This document shows, piece after piece, positions 32,997 to 42,530 of a DNA stretch of 64,000 nucleotides. The DNA lies in NCBI GenBank assembly GCA_963675055.2, contig CAXXJE010000005.1, positions 1 through 64,000 on the forward strand. Direction: 5' to 3'. The notes under the pieces were generated by a model. It did no database searches. It had not been told where the DNA came from and was given only the letters and a program-made list of their open reading frames with translations. This DNA is from PGYT01 sp963675055 (lineage in GTDB: Bacteria > Bacteroidota > Ignavibacteria > Ignavibacteriales > Melioribacteraceae). Each line of letters starts with the position of its first letter. Positions within the stretch are counted from its first letter, which is position 1. The position numbers and the translations under genes are program-made.

Positions 32997-34103
32997 TTAA
33001 CCGATATACTTCCTGGGGATTCTTTTACTAATATTACATGTAATCTCATACGGAATAGTGTCAAGTTCTCTTGCCCAGTCCCATGCGGTTATTTCATGTC
33101 CACCCGACTTCCCAAGCAAAACAGCTTTTGCACCAACATTAACTTTATCATCCAGTATGTTGAAAGATATTCTGTCCATCGTAACTCTTCCGATCTGCTT
33201 AAAAGTTTTCTTCCCGATAATAACCTTCATCCTGTTCGATAAACTCCTAACAATGCCGTCTGCGTAGCCAATACCGATTGTCGCAGCTCGGGTTTTTCTT
33301 CCGGCAATATACAGTCTTCCATAACTAACGGAATCACCTTTAGCAAGCTGCTTTATAGTGCTCACTTTTGATATAATCGACATTACAGGTTTCAGCTTTA
33401 CTGATTCACTTGTTTCAAGTGACGGATAATATCCGTAAAGTGAAATCCCAACCCTCACCATATCCAAATATGAATCAGGCATATCAATTATTGCCCCGCT
33501 GTTTGCGGAATGAAAAAGTATATCCTTAATATTATGAACTTTCAGCTCACTCACAACCTTTTTGAAACGAATTAGCTGTTCATTTGCATACCGTTTATCC
33601 TTCTCATCGGAAGTCGCGTAGTGAGTATAAATTCCTGTCATACGTACTTTTCTATTTTCCGACAACTTAGCAATCGAACCGGCAGCGTGCTTATAACCAA
33701 TACCCAGCCTGCCCATTCCGGTATCCACATTCATCTGAACTTTCAATGGAGCGCCATTATATTTTAAGAGTTCAGAAATATGCTTGCCGGTACAAACAGT
33801 CGGCTCAATTTTATATTTACGATATAATTCGACACAATCTTTATTGAAAGGAGCAAATGAAAGCACCGGATTTTTAATACCCGCTTTCCGTAATTCAATG
33901 CCTTCTTCCAGCAGAGCTACGCCGAAATAATCAGGTTTTTTAGCGGCTAGAGTGTTTAATGCCTTTGCACATTCAACAGCTCCATGACCATAAGCATCGG
34001 CTTTTATAACTGCCATTACTTTAGTCTTTTTCACCCTTTTCCTGACACTCAAAAAATTATATTTTAGATTCGAAAGGTTTATTTCAGCAATAGTCGGTCG
34101 CAT
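32997..34103 (-). CDS. alr: Alanine racemase
   Basis: The 368-aa PLP enzyme supplies D-alanine for peptidoglycan. Lys34 in VMAVIKADAYGHG binds the cofactor. MNVDTGMGRLGI, the YTHYATSDEKD strand, MVRVGISLYGYYPS and GIGYADGIVRSL complete the barrel and the second active-site half. Length is standard. It is the first gene of a minus-strand run, divergent from the VWA gene with 124 bases between them that should hold both promoters. Confidence 0.96.
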   Translation of the reverse strand: MRPTIAEINLSNLKYNFLSVRKRVKKTKVMAVIKADAYGHGAVECAKALNTLAAKKPDYFGVALLEEGIELRKAGIKNPVLSFAPFNKDCVELYRKYKIEPTVCTGKHISELLKYNGAPLKVQMNVDTGMGRLGIGYKHAAGSIAKLSENRKVRMTGIYTHYATSDEKDKRYANEQLIRFKKVVSELKVHNIKDILFHSANSGAIIDMPDSYLDMVRVGISLYGYYPSLETSESVKLKPVMSIISKVSTIKQLAKGDSVSYGRLYIAGRKTRAATIGIGYADGIVRSLSNRMKVIIGKKTFKQIGRVTMDRISFNILDDKVNVGAKAVLLGKSGGHEITAWDWARELDTIPYEITCNISKRIPRKYIG

Positions 34104-34227
34104 ACAAGTAATAGTGATTTTTTGGTATAAAAATATACCAATTATTAACGAAAAGAATAATTTGATTTACAGTTATATAGAACTTTTCAGTGATATATTC
34201 AGTTTTAGATAAAAAGAAAGAAATGAT

Positions 34228-35328
34228 ATGGTCGGATATAGATTTACGGATTTTCAGCCGGAAGAAAACGGAAAATATAAGTTTGAAGAACTGTTGAAAG
34301 TGTTCATGCAGCTCCTGAACATCTCATCAGGTGACGTGGGTGAAGCGCTTCAGTGGCTGAATGATCTTGACCGAAAGTTTGAGTTTACGGATGATGAATA
34401 CGGTATAGGTGATTTCATAAATGACCTTAAGGAGAAAGGCTATCTGGATGAAGACGGCTCGAATCCGGGTAGTTATTTAATGTCCGCAAAGTCGGAACAG
34501 GCAATAAGGAAACAGTCACTCGACCAGATTTTCAACAGCCTTAAAAAGTCTTCACAGGGCAATCATACTACAAGTTTCAGCGGACTAGGTGACGAGGCTA
34601 CCTCAGATCGACGCGATTTTCAGTTCGGGGATACACTTGACCAGATCGACATGACAAACTCACTTAAGAACGCGCAGATACATCATGGGCTTGACGGATT
34701 TGAACTTACAGAGAATGATCTTGAGGTAGTTGAGAAGGAGTTCAAGACGATAACATCCACCGTGCTTATGATCGATATCTCGCACTCTATGATCCTGTAT
34801 GGAGAAGATCGTATAACCCCGGCAAAAACAGTTGCAATGGCGTTTGCCGAACTAATTAAAACACGCTACCCTAAGGATACACTGGACATACTTGTATTTG
34901 GAAATGACGCATGGCCGATAGAGATAAAAGATCTTCCCTATCTTCAGGTCGGACCATATCATACAAATACATACGCCGGTATTGAACTAGCAATGGACAT
35001 TTTACGAAGACGTAAAACTAAGAACAAACAAATATTTATGATAACCGATGGCAAACCTACATGTCTTAAAGAAGGAATTAAATATTACAAGAACAGTTTC
35101 GGTCTCGATAGAAAAATAATTAACAAAACTCTCGACCAGGCTGCAAGGTGCAGAAGACTTGGTATAACAATCACAACGTTCATGATAGCACGCGATCCTT
35201 ATCTGCAGAGATTTGTAAGGGACTTTACCCAGATCAACAACGGACGCGCTTACTACAGCAGTCTCAGCGGACTCGGCGAGTACATCTTCGAGGATTTTGT
35301 ACGAAACCGCAGACGGAATGTCAGATAA
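34228..35328 (+). CDS. von Willebrand factor A domain protein
   Basis: The 366-aa protein has a VWA domain from about residue 175, with the MIDAS motif DISHS at 183-187, the conserved threonine in PYHTNTYAGI and ITDGKPTC. The first 170 residues are helical and polar. No signal peptide, so it is cytoplasmic. It is followed 21 bases later by a MoxR/ChlI-type ATPase. Such pairs act in metal insertion or protein complex remodelling; the client here is unknown. Confidence 0.88.
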   Translation: MVGYRFTDFQPEENGKYKFEELLKVFMQLLNISSGDVGEALQWLNDLDRKFEFTDDEYGIGDFINDLKEKGYLDEDGSNPGSYLMSAKSEQAIRKQSLDQIFNSLKKSSQGNHTTSFSGLGDEATSDRRDFQFGDTLDQIDMTNSLKNAQIHHGLDGFELTENDLEVVEKEFKTITSTVLMIDISHSMILYGEDRITPAKTVAMAFAELIKTRYPKDTLDILVFGNDAWPIEIKDLPYLQVGPYHTNTYAGIELAMDILRRRKTKNKQIFMITDGKPTCLKEGIKYYKNSFGLDRKIINKTLDQAARCRRLGITITTFMIARDPYLQRFVRDFTQINNGRAYYSSLSGLGEYIFEDFVRNRRRNVR

Positions 35329-35349
35329 ACCGAATTTACGGAGAATTAA

Positions 35350-36858
35350 ATGATTAAAAATTTCGATAAAATAACAACACTCGGACAACTTAAGGAATCC
35401 GGTTATAAATCTGTTTCAATTAAAGATGAAATGAGAAAGAACCTGATAACCTTGTTAAGAGATGGGCAAGGCTCATTCGAAGGAATCGTCGGATACAATG
35501 AAACTGTTATTCCTGATATTCACACTGCCATACTTTCGCGGCACAATATAATTCTGCTTGGTTTACGCGGACAGGCAAAGACGAAGATAGCCAGGCTCAT
35601 GATTAATTTTCTTGATGAGTACATCCCCGCAATAGCCGGCTCTGAAATAAACGATGATCCTTTTCATCCCATCTCCAGATTCGGGAAAGACAAGATTAAC
35701 GAAGCCGGCAACGATACACCAATTGAATGGATTCACAGAGATGAAAGGTACACTGAAAAACTCGCGACTCCGGATGTTTCCATCGCTGACCTGATCGGTG
35801 ATGTTGATCCGATTAAAGCAGCCTCGCTTAAGCTGCACTATTCGGATGAACGGGTTATCCATTTCGGACTTATCCCCCGCTCGCATAGAAGTATATTCGT
35901 AATTAATGAACTCCCGGATTTACAGGCTAGAATTCAAGTGGCGCTATTCAACATTCTCCAGGAAAAAGATGTGCAGATTCGCGGATTCAAAATAAGATTA
36001 CCGCTCGATGTACAATTTATTTTCACAGCAAATCCGGAGGACTATACCAACCGGGGTTCGATAGTAACACCTTTAAAGGACAGGATAGATTCTCAGATTC
36101 TAACTCATTACCCGAGATCGATTAAGGAATCCCAAAAGATTACTAACCTTGAAGCTTCGTTAAGTGAGGAACAAACAAAAATTTGTGTGCCGAATCTGGC
36201 GAAGGATCTTATAGAACAAATTGCTTTCGAAGCCAGGGCAAGCGAGTATGTTGATGCTAAAAGCGGAGTATCCGCACGACTTACAATTTCCGCCTATGAA
36301 AACCTTGTCTCCGCAGCTGAGCGCAGAATGTTGATGAATAAAGAAGATTCAACGATCGTTAGAATTTCAGATTTTATCGGTGTTATTCCCTCAATAACCG
36401 GAAAGGTTGAACTCGTTTACGAAGGTGAACTTGAGGGTCCTATAAAAGTTGCTCAAATTCTGATAAGTAAAGCAGTTCGCCAACTATTTGCGAAGATGTT
36501 CCCAAGTCCGGAGGAATTAAAGAAACAGCAGCAGACCAATCCATACCAGCCTGTTACCGCCTGGTTCGGGAAAGGGAACGTAATTGATATACTCGGCGAT
36601 TATCCTGATAAGAAATATAGAGATATACTTGATGCAGTTCCTGATCTTGACAAAATCGTTTCGCAATATCACCCTGATATTGACAACAACGCAAAATATT
36701 TATTTATGGAATTTATCCTGCATGGACTTTCCGAGTACTCGCTCTTAAGCAAACATCACGTCGAGTTCGGTACACAGTTTAAGGATATGCTAAGCAGCAT
36801 GTTCTCACCTACCGAAGACGAGGAAGATGACTACATGGATGAAGATTCATTTACGTGA
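35350..36858 (+). CDS. MoxR/magnesium-chelatase-subunit-I-like AAA+ ATPase
   Basis: The 502-aa AAA+ protein has Walker A GLRGQAKT at residues 71-78, a Walker-B-like strand SIFVINELPDL, sensor 1 FTANPEDYTNRG and arginine-finger region PLKDRID. The Asn in place of the usual Walker B Asp seems normal for this subfamily as I recall it. The tail is acidic (EDEEDDYMDED). With the preceding VWA protein it forms the classic ATPase plus VWA couple, analogous to ChlI/ChlD or RavA/ViaA. Substrate is unknown. Confidence 0.88.
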   Translation: MIKNFDKITTLGQLKESGYKSVSIKDEMRKNLITLLRDGQGSFEGIVGYNETVIPDIHTAILSRHNIILLGLRGQAKTKIARLMINFLDEYIPAIAGSEINDDPFHPISRFGKDKINEAGNDTPIEWIHRDERYTEKLATPDVSIADLIGDVDPIKAASLKLHYSDERVIHFGLIPRSHRSIFVINELPDLQARIQVALFNILQEKDVQIRGFKIRLPLDVQFIFTANPEDYTNRGSIVTPLKDRIDSQILTHYPRSIKESQKITNLEASLSEEQTKICVPNLAKDLIEQIAFEARASEYVDAKSGVSARLTISAYENLVSAAERRMLMNKEDSTIVRISDFIGVIPSITGKVELVYEGELEGPIKVAQILISKAVRQLFAKMFPSPEELKKQQQTNPYQPVTAWFGKGNVIDILGDYPDKKYRDILDAVPDLDKIVSQYHPDIDNNAKYLFMEFILHGLSEYSLLSKHHVEFGTQFKDMLSSMFSPTEDEEDDYMDEDSFT

Positions 36859-36910
36859 TAATTGCCGCAATTTAGTATCTTAGCAAAGTTAAAATCACAT
36901 TGAGGAATCT

Positions 36911-37234
36911 ATGCTAGTAACAACAACCAACATTATTCAGGACAAGAAAATAGTAAAGTACCACGGAATGGTTTCCGGAGAGGCAATTCTGGGTGCCAAT
37001 ATATTCAAAGACTTCTTCGCCGGGATCAGAGATATCGTCGGTGGCAGATCTGCAGCCTACGAAAAAGAACTACGACACGCTAAAGAAATAGCTGTTAGTG
37101 AAATGTTAGACCAGGCTAGATCATTGGGCGGAAACGCTGTAATCGGTGTTGATCTGGATTATGAGACTATTGGTCAGGGCGGAAGTATGTTGATGGTATC
37201 TGCAAACGGAACTGCTGTTACTATCGAAGATTAA
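36911..37234 (+). CDS. YbjQ/UPF0145 family protein
   Basis: The 107-aa protein matches the heavy-metal-binding-like DUF74 family: MLVTTTNIIQDKKIVKYHGMV, GANIFKDFFAGIRDIVGGRS, AYEKELRHAKEIA and GGNAVIGVDLDYETIG. Family members assemble as pentamers, but their function is unresolved. A good ribosome binding site (gaggaatct) precedes the ATG. The gene follows the ATPase by 52 bases. Confidence 0.92.
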   Translation: MLVTTTNIIQDKKIVKYHGMVSGEAILGANIFKDFFAGIRDIVGGRSAAYEKELRHAKEIAVSEMLDQARSLGGNAVIGVDLDYETIGQGGSMLMVSANGTAVTIED

Positions 37235-37263
37235 TCCCGCTGATTTTTCGGGCAGTAAATGAC

Positions 37264-37728
37264 TCAGTTGTTCTTATTGAAGCGTTCTTCCAGACGATGA
37301 AATCTATATGCGAAAATGTTGTGTAATTTTCTGCGGACGAATAGTCTATGCGCGATTGCTCCTATAAATCCATAAGGCAGCGCGTAATAGACATGATCTC
37401 TCATAATTACTCCGCCATCGGCCTCGCACAAATTGTGAATATGATACCAGAACTTATAAGGTCCGAATCTTTGTTCATCAATAAACAACTTCCCCTGTTC
37501 AACAGATTTTATTTCAGTCACCCAATTTGTTTTTATTCCGGGAAAGAGTGCTATTTTGTAGGCGATAATCTGGCCTTCAAACATTTTATCTTCCGGCTTT
37601 GATGTGATTTGGAAGCCGACGTTGTCGGGCGTGATATCATTCAAATTGATGGGATTTGAAAAATATTGCCATGCTTCATCAATAGTGACTTCCAGAAACT
37701 GTTCCTGCTTAAGCTCATATAATTTCAT
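37264..37728 (-). CDS. SRPBCC (START/polyketide-cyclase-like) ligand-binding protein
   Basis: The 154-aa protein shows the SRPBCC pattern: an N-terminal strand FLEVTIDEAWQYFSNPINLNDITP, a middle GQIIAYKIALFPGIKTNWVTEI and a C-terminal helix FVRRKLHNIFAYRFHRLEERF. This subfamily binds hydrophobic small molecules in a cavity; ligand unknown. It lies 6 bases after the cyclase gene on the same strand. Confidence 0.85.
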   Translation of the reverse strand: MKLYELKQEQFLEVTIDEAWQYFSNPINLNDITPDNVGFQITSKPEDKMFEGQIIAYKIALFPGIKTNWVTEIKSVEQGKLFIDEQRFGPYKFWYHIHNLCEADGGVIMRDHVYYALPYGFIGAIAHRLFVRRKLHNIFAYRFHRLEERFNKNN

Positions 37729-37734
37729 TAATAC

Positions 37735-38862
37735 TTACAGCGATTGTTGCGAAAAAGTGATAGTATATAAACCGGTAACACCTCGTTTCCCTTTTAAGTT
37801 TACTTCGCCTATATTTTTTTTGGAGAATCCGTTTCCCAACTGAAGATGATTGGATACCTTCTCCGTTACAATTAATTTCTGATGCATCTCTTTACACATA
37901 TGCTGAACTCTCGAAGCTGTGTTTAAGACATCTCCATGATAAGCAATTTCCCTTTTAATTTCTCCTATCTCTGTTGCAGTTACAGTACCCATATCCATTC
38001 CGGCCTTAAACTCCGGAATGATACCAAAATTATCCCTGTAAAATTCCGCTTTTTTCATCAGCACTTTCTCATATGCGTAAAATGTTTTAATACAATTTGA
38101 TTTATATAAACCGCGTGTAATTGTCCAGCTAAGTACAACCTCATCACCAACATATTGGTATATATCAGCATTATATTTTAGTACAACGTTGGTAAGATCA
38201 CGATAACAGTTCTGAATAAGCTTGCTGTACTTTACGTGACCAAGTGTTTCGGCAAGTGTTGTTGAATCGTTTAAATCCAGGAACATGAATATTCGCTGTT
38301 CATCCTTCGGTGTAGCATACTTTCCCAGCAGCATATTCACAAGGTTTCCGGGACCGAACTTACGGTTGACCTGCAGTACAAAATTCATTAGAAGTATGGT
38401 AATGAGTATGAACATTAAAATGCTTAGTACGGATTCAAACGTGAGGTAACTAAAGAAATCTGACGTGAATATATCTATAGGGTAGAGATCGAATGAATAA
38501 AACACCAGATAAATTACAGTAAATGCAAAGAAAATGGATATAACATAAAATACCGATTTAATCATAATAATCTGTCCGAAGGAATGCCTTCGTATGATCC
38601 TGCTGTCGGTGATGTGCTCAAGGAATGCAAATGCTAATCCGAATATGAGTCCGAACAAAGTTGCTTCAAGATACTGATATCCCGAGTACATGTAACTTGC
38701 AATCACGTTGGCTTTTATTACCTTTTCAATTTCGGTAGCATTAATCAGAACCTCGAAATTCGCGATAATTAACCAGGAATACAGGTTCGTCAGGATAATC
38801 CAACTAAGAATTATAAAAACCCATTCATAAACGCGTATTTTATTCTTCCTCTCCATACCCAT
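37735..38862 (-). CDS. Membrane-bound class III adenylate/guanylate cyclase
   Basis: The 375-aa protein has four predicted N-terminal transmembrane helices (about residues 10-30, 55-82, 100-125 and 140-163). A cyclase homology domain follows from about 190. Metal-binding aspartates are seen in FMFLDLNDSTTL and YVGDEVVLSW, and the later strand AYHGDVLNTASRVQ matches the purine and transition-state region. Whether it makes cAMP or cGMP cannot be told from sequence alone. It resembles membrane cyclases common in Bacteroidota. Confidence 0.88.
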   Translation of the reverse strand: MGMERKNKIRVYEWVFIILSWIILTNLYSWLIIANFEVLINATEIEKVIKANVIASYMYSGYQYLEATLFGLIFGLAFAFLEHITDSRIIRRHSFGQIIMIKSVFYVISIFFAFTVIYLVFYSFDLYPIDIFTSDFFSYLTFESVLSILMFILITILLMNFVLQVNRKFGPGNLVNMLLGKYATPKDEQRIFMFLDLNDSTTLAETLGHVKYSKLIQNCYRDLTNVVLKYNADIYQYVGDEVVLSWTITRGLYKSNCIKTFYAYEKVLMKKAEFYRDNFGIIPEFKAGMDMGTVTATEIGEIKREIAYHGDVLNTASRVQHMCKEMHQKLIVTEKVSNHLQLGNGFSKKNIGEVNLKGKRGVTGLYTITFSQQSL

Positions 38863-38991
38863 TCAAGTATTATTTTACAAAAACAATTTCAGTAAAGATA
38901 AGTAATCAATTTGAAATCATCCCTTAATATTCAAATAAATTCTGAGCGAAATTCTGGCGGACAAGAGAAAAACCTTTGGGAATAGTAAGAC

Positions 38992-40725
38992 TTAGTTTGA
39001 AGCGGGCGGGAAAATAAGTGAAAATTTTGAGCCGTAACCTTTTGTACTTTCGACCTGAACATCAACATTATTAATTTTACAATATTCTTTTACAAGAGCC
39101 AGCCCCAGACCATTCCCTTCGAATGAACGGGAATAACCTTGCTGTTCCTGCGAAAACTTATCAAATAAATTCGGTAGATACTCTTTCGAGATACCGATCC
39201 CGGAGTCAATAATATCAAGAACAATGTTCTCACCCGATTTGTACAACAGGATATTTATCTGACCTTCATCTGTATATTTAATGGCATTATCTATTATGTT
39301 ACTAATTGATTGGTTAATAGAATACTGATCAAGATTCAGAAGCACAGGACCTTGAATTTTATTCTCGAAAATCAATTCAAGATTTTTATCTTCAGTCATC
39401 CCTTTCATATCTTTCAGAATGGGAATAATTGCTTCCTTAACAAGATCAATCTTGCTAAATACCGGAGCAATAGTTCCGGATTCAACCTCAGCGACATTTA
39501 GAATAAGGTCTATAGTTCTCATCAACCTTGAAGCTGAATTTTCGATTGCAGAGAAAGCTATCACATCCTCGTCTTTAATCTTATCATTTAACTCGGACTT
39601 AAGCAACGAACTGAAGTTCAAAATAGCATTTATCGGTGTTCGGATCTCATGAGACATTTGAGCAAGAAATTCACTTTTTATCCTTTCAGATTTTTCTGCG
39701 GCTTCCTTAGCTTCAATAAGTTGTTTCTCAGTTTCTTTCAAATAATCAATATCCCGGAGAGTAGCGAAGTACCTATTATTATTCATCACATGCAGAATTA
39801 TATCAGCCGTAAAGAGCCCTGAATTTTTCCTCCTGTGCAGCCACTCGAAGCGGATATTATTTTTTTTACGGGCAGTTCTGAAATATTCTATTGCCTTTGA
39901 CTTACTATCACTGCCACACGGCTGGCTCTGCGGGGATAAATCAAAGACAGATAATCCTGCAAATTCTTCTCGCGAATAACCGAACATTTCCAATGCTCTC
40001 GCATTAAAATCAATAAGCCGGGATCCCTCCATTATAATTATAGCATCATTGGTATCCTCGAACAGTAAACGATACTGCCGGCTGTTTACCTCCAATTCCT
40101 TTTCTTTGCGATTTAATTCAATTACCGTTGCATCCAGCTCGCGGTTTTTTGATTCCAGACTAATCTGAGTTTTGTCTCTCACAAGTTCAAGGAAATATGA
40201 AATGACTGTAATTGCCAGGAACACCCCGGTATACCGCAATTTAAAATATAAATCGTACTGACCTGGAGGATAATCGAAAATGAAGAACACATCAATCACA
40301 GTTATGAAAATTAAGGTAGTAATTAATCCGGTCTTTCCTCTAAGAAGAAATATTACTGATATTGGAACCATAAAAGACCACAAATGTCCGGAAAGCGAAT
40401 CGGATTTTATCAATACGAGGTACATGAATAGAGCAGCAAGCACAATTACGAACAATCTGGTAATTAAAATCAGTCGTTCGCGTTTTTTAAGATTAAAATC
40501 CAGTATATACAGAATTATTGCTGCGACAATATCTGCAATTCCCTGTAAATATAATCCTTGATAAACTGCAAGAATCCCAAATATGAATAAAAATACGACA
40601 CCTGTAAAAATCATTAGGTGAAGCAGTAATTGCCGTCGTTCAGCATCGGAAGATATAAATGATGTGTCATCAGAGTTAAATGCCGAATGGAATAAGTTAG
40701 TATGATATTTAAATAAATTTGCCAT
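38992..40725 (-). CDS. PAS-containing sensor histidine kinase
   Basis: The 577-aa protein has five or six N-terminal membrane helices (residues 36-180), a coiled linker, a PAS domain (about 215-330, DTNDAIIIMEGSRLIDFNAR), a HisKA domain with the phosphorylated His359 (QMSHEIRTPINAILN), and a HATPase domain with N-box SISNIIDNAIKYTDEG, G1 DIIDSGIGIS and GNGLGLALVKEY. No response regulator gene lies beside it, so it is an orphan kinase. The signal is unknown. Confidence 0.94.
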   Translation of the reverse strand: MANLFKYHTNLFHSAFNSDDTSFISSDAERRQLLLHLMIFTGVVFLFIFGILAVYQGLYLQGIADIVAAIILYILDFNLKKRERLILITRLFVIVLAALFMYLVLIKSDSLSGHLWSFMVPISVIFLLRGKTGLITTLIFITVIDVFFIFDYPPGQYDLYFKLRYTGVFLAITVISYFLELVRDKTQISLESKNRELDATVIELNRKEKELEVNSRQYRLLFEDTNDAIIIMEGSRLIDFNARALEMFGYSREEFAGLSVFDLSPQSQPCGSDSKSKAIEYFRTARKKNNIRFEWLHRRKNSGLFTADIILHVMNNNRYFATLRDIDYLKETEKQLIEAKEAAEKSERIKSEFLAQMSHEIRTPINAILNFSSLLKSELNDKIKDEDVIAFSAIENSASRLMRTIDLILNVAEVESGTIAPVFSKIDLVKEAIIPILKDMKGMTEDKNLELIFENKIQGPVLLNLDQYSINQSISNIIDNAIKYTDEGQINILLYKSGENIVLDIIDSGIGISKEYLPNLFDKFSQEQQGYSRSFEGNGLGLALVKEYCKINNVDVQVESTKGYGSKFSLIFPPASN

Positions 40726-40908
40726 AATCTATAATTACAAATCAGTAATTCACAGACAGACTGATCCGAAAACACTATCGGAAATAACGGAGAATATTTA
40801 ACATCCGGTCATATATTAACACCAATGACGTGATATCGTATCTATGGGTAAATTGTAAACTTGAATAGAATATAATTAAAAATAATTTAAATTATCCGGG
40901 TAAGAAAC

Positions 40909-40928
40909 GGGAGACAGTTATGTCTCCC
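40909..40928 (-). terminator. Hairpin after the MFS transporter gene
   Basis: gggagaca (40909-40916) and tgtctccc (40921-40928) form a perfect 8-bp stem with a four-base loop, 13 bases beyond the stop codon. The downstream T content on the minus strand is modest. Confidence 0.65.
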
Positions 40929-40941
40929 ATAAAAAATTCAA

Positions 40942-42513
40942 CTAGCTTTCATGCTTGGTTTTGAAACCCTTTTGCATCCAGCCTTTTGCGAGGAAAAGAG
41001 CAACAGGTGAAAGGATGGCAATAAATCCGTAAATCAGCCACAGAGTTTCGCTGTTCAATTGAGCGACAGGTGTATCATCGGGAATGTAATTCATCAGGAA
41101 CCAACCGCTGTACAGTGAAGTAATTATCTTTGTAAGGAACCAGGGAAACTGACCTAATCCCATGTAGATTCCGGTCATATTTTTCGGCGCAATCTCTGCC
41201 ACCCACTGAAGGAATCTTGGCTGCCACATTGCCTCCCCTATTGTCATTAATACCAGGTAACCCATAAGAGTATAAAAATTCGGTCCAAGGACAAGTATAA
41301 ATGTTGGCGCTGCCATAACAGAAGTTCCAATAATCATCATAGTATAAGTGTTACGCTTAGATGTTAGAGCGGTAACCATAGGTGTTAGAATAAAAATCAG
41401 GATAGGATTAAGATTAACAAAAAACTCGAAATTATCGCCTACGAATCCGTCAAACGACCTGCTAATATATTGTGGTAAAGTCAGCCAATTATGCGCGAAT
41501 AACGTTTGAACAGGAATCAGTATAAATATAAAAAACAGGAACCTTAAATCTCTCAGCGGGAAATTTGACACATAATACTTGAACTTTTCGCCGGCTGTCA
41601 TATCGGCCATTTCATCTTTTTCTTCTGCCTCTTCTTCCTCACCGTCATCCTTTCTAACCTGCTCAACTGCTTTTACCATCGCTTTATTCGTTACAATAAA
41701 CAGTACAACCATTATTCCGACGAATGTAAGTGCTGCGTAAACCCAGAACACACCTGGAATCCCATACGCTTTTCTGACGGGTGGTGAGATTATTGCAGGT
41801 AAAAAACCGCCAAGATTCATAAGGGCGTATAACATAGCATATCCCATTGCAGCAGTTTTCTTATTTGTTAGCTGCTTTACACCGGCATAACACGCAGGCT
41901 GGTAAATCCCATAGCCAAGTATTACACCAAGTATACCAAGCATTGAGAATACATGTGCGGACTCACCAAACCCGGTTATACCGATCTCAGGAGCCAAGGT
42001 TAACAGTATTCTTCCAACCAGCATCAATGAGAGAGCAATTAATAAAGACTTCCGAAGACCGATCCAATCGACGGTTGCGCCAAGCAAAAGCATTGCGATT
42101 GTAATTCCACCTGTAAGAACACCCACCATCCAGCCGGCATCAACGTCATTGAGGCCGATGTAATCATTAAAGAAAATGGCAAGTAATCCCACAACTCCGA
42201 AGTAAGTGAGTCCTTCAAGTACATACGAAATATTAACGCCTAGTAATGCCCGTGAAGTATGTGCCAGATCGACAAAGGGTTGGGATAAGTCTATGATGGT
42301 ATTGTCAAAGAAGGAAGTTTCAACATCTGCCGGCACTTCAAGTTTTCTCTTGTTCAGAATTAGAATAAAAGCAATCGGTGGGATGATAATTGACAATAGA
42401 AACCACAAAATCGAGTTATAACCTTTCAGTATTGCAGATCTTGTAGTACCTAATACGAAGAATATATACCCGATTACTGCAAGTCCGATAAATACAACTA
42501 ATAAATCACTCAT
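40942..42513 (-). CDS. MFS transporter, possibly POT/peptide type
   Basis: The 523-aa protein has about 12 to 14 membrane helices. An N-terminal 60-residue hydrophobic extension precedes the MFS core (SYVLEGLTYFGVVGLLAIFF). The loop GATVDWIGLRKSLLIAL is the MFS motif A position, and an acidic linker (EEEEAEEKDEM) separates the halves. The E-x-x-YFG pattern recalls POT peptide transporters, but the full ExxERFxYY motif is missing, so substrate is uncertain. Confidence 0.85.
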   Translation of the reverse strand: MSDLLVVFIGLAVIGYIFFVLGTTRSAILKGYNSILWFLLSIIIPPIAFILILNKRKLEVPADVETSFFDNTIIDLSQPFVDLAHTSRALLGVNISYVLEGLTYFGVVGLLAIFFNDYIGLNDVDAGWMVGVLTGGITIAMLLLGATVDWIGLRKSLLIALSLMLVGRILLTLAPEIGITGFGESAHVFSMLGILGVILGYGIYQPACYAGVKQLTNKKTAAMGYAMLYALMNLGGFLPAIISPPVRKAYGIPGVFWVYAALTFVGIMVVLFIVTNKAMVKAVEQVRKDDGEEEEAEEKDEMADMTAGEKFKYYVSNFPLRDLRFLFFIFILIPVQTLFAHNWLTLPQYISRSFDGFVGDNFEFFVNLNPILIFILTPMVTALTSKRNTYTMMIIGTSVMAAPTFILVLGPNFYTLMGYLVLMTIGEAMWQPRFLQWVAEIAPKNMTGIYMGLGQFPWFLTKIITSLYSGWFLMNYIPDDTPVAQLNSETLWLIYGFIAILSPVALFLAKGWMQKGFKTKHES

Positions 42514-42530
42514 AAATCACCATTAATTTA

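Noticed and set aside
35350..36858. Inactive ATPase because of Asn in the Walker B-like strand
   Set aside because: The VINELPDL form appears normal for this MoxR/ChlI-like subfamily as far as I recall, so it is not evidence of inactivity.
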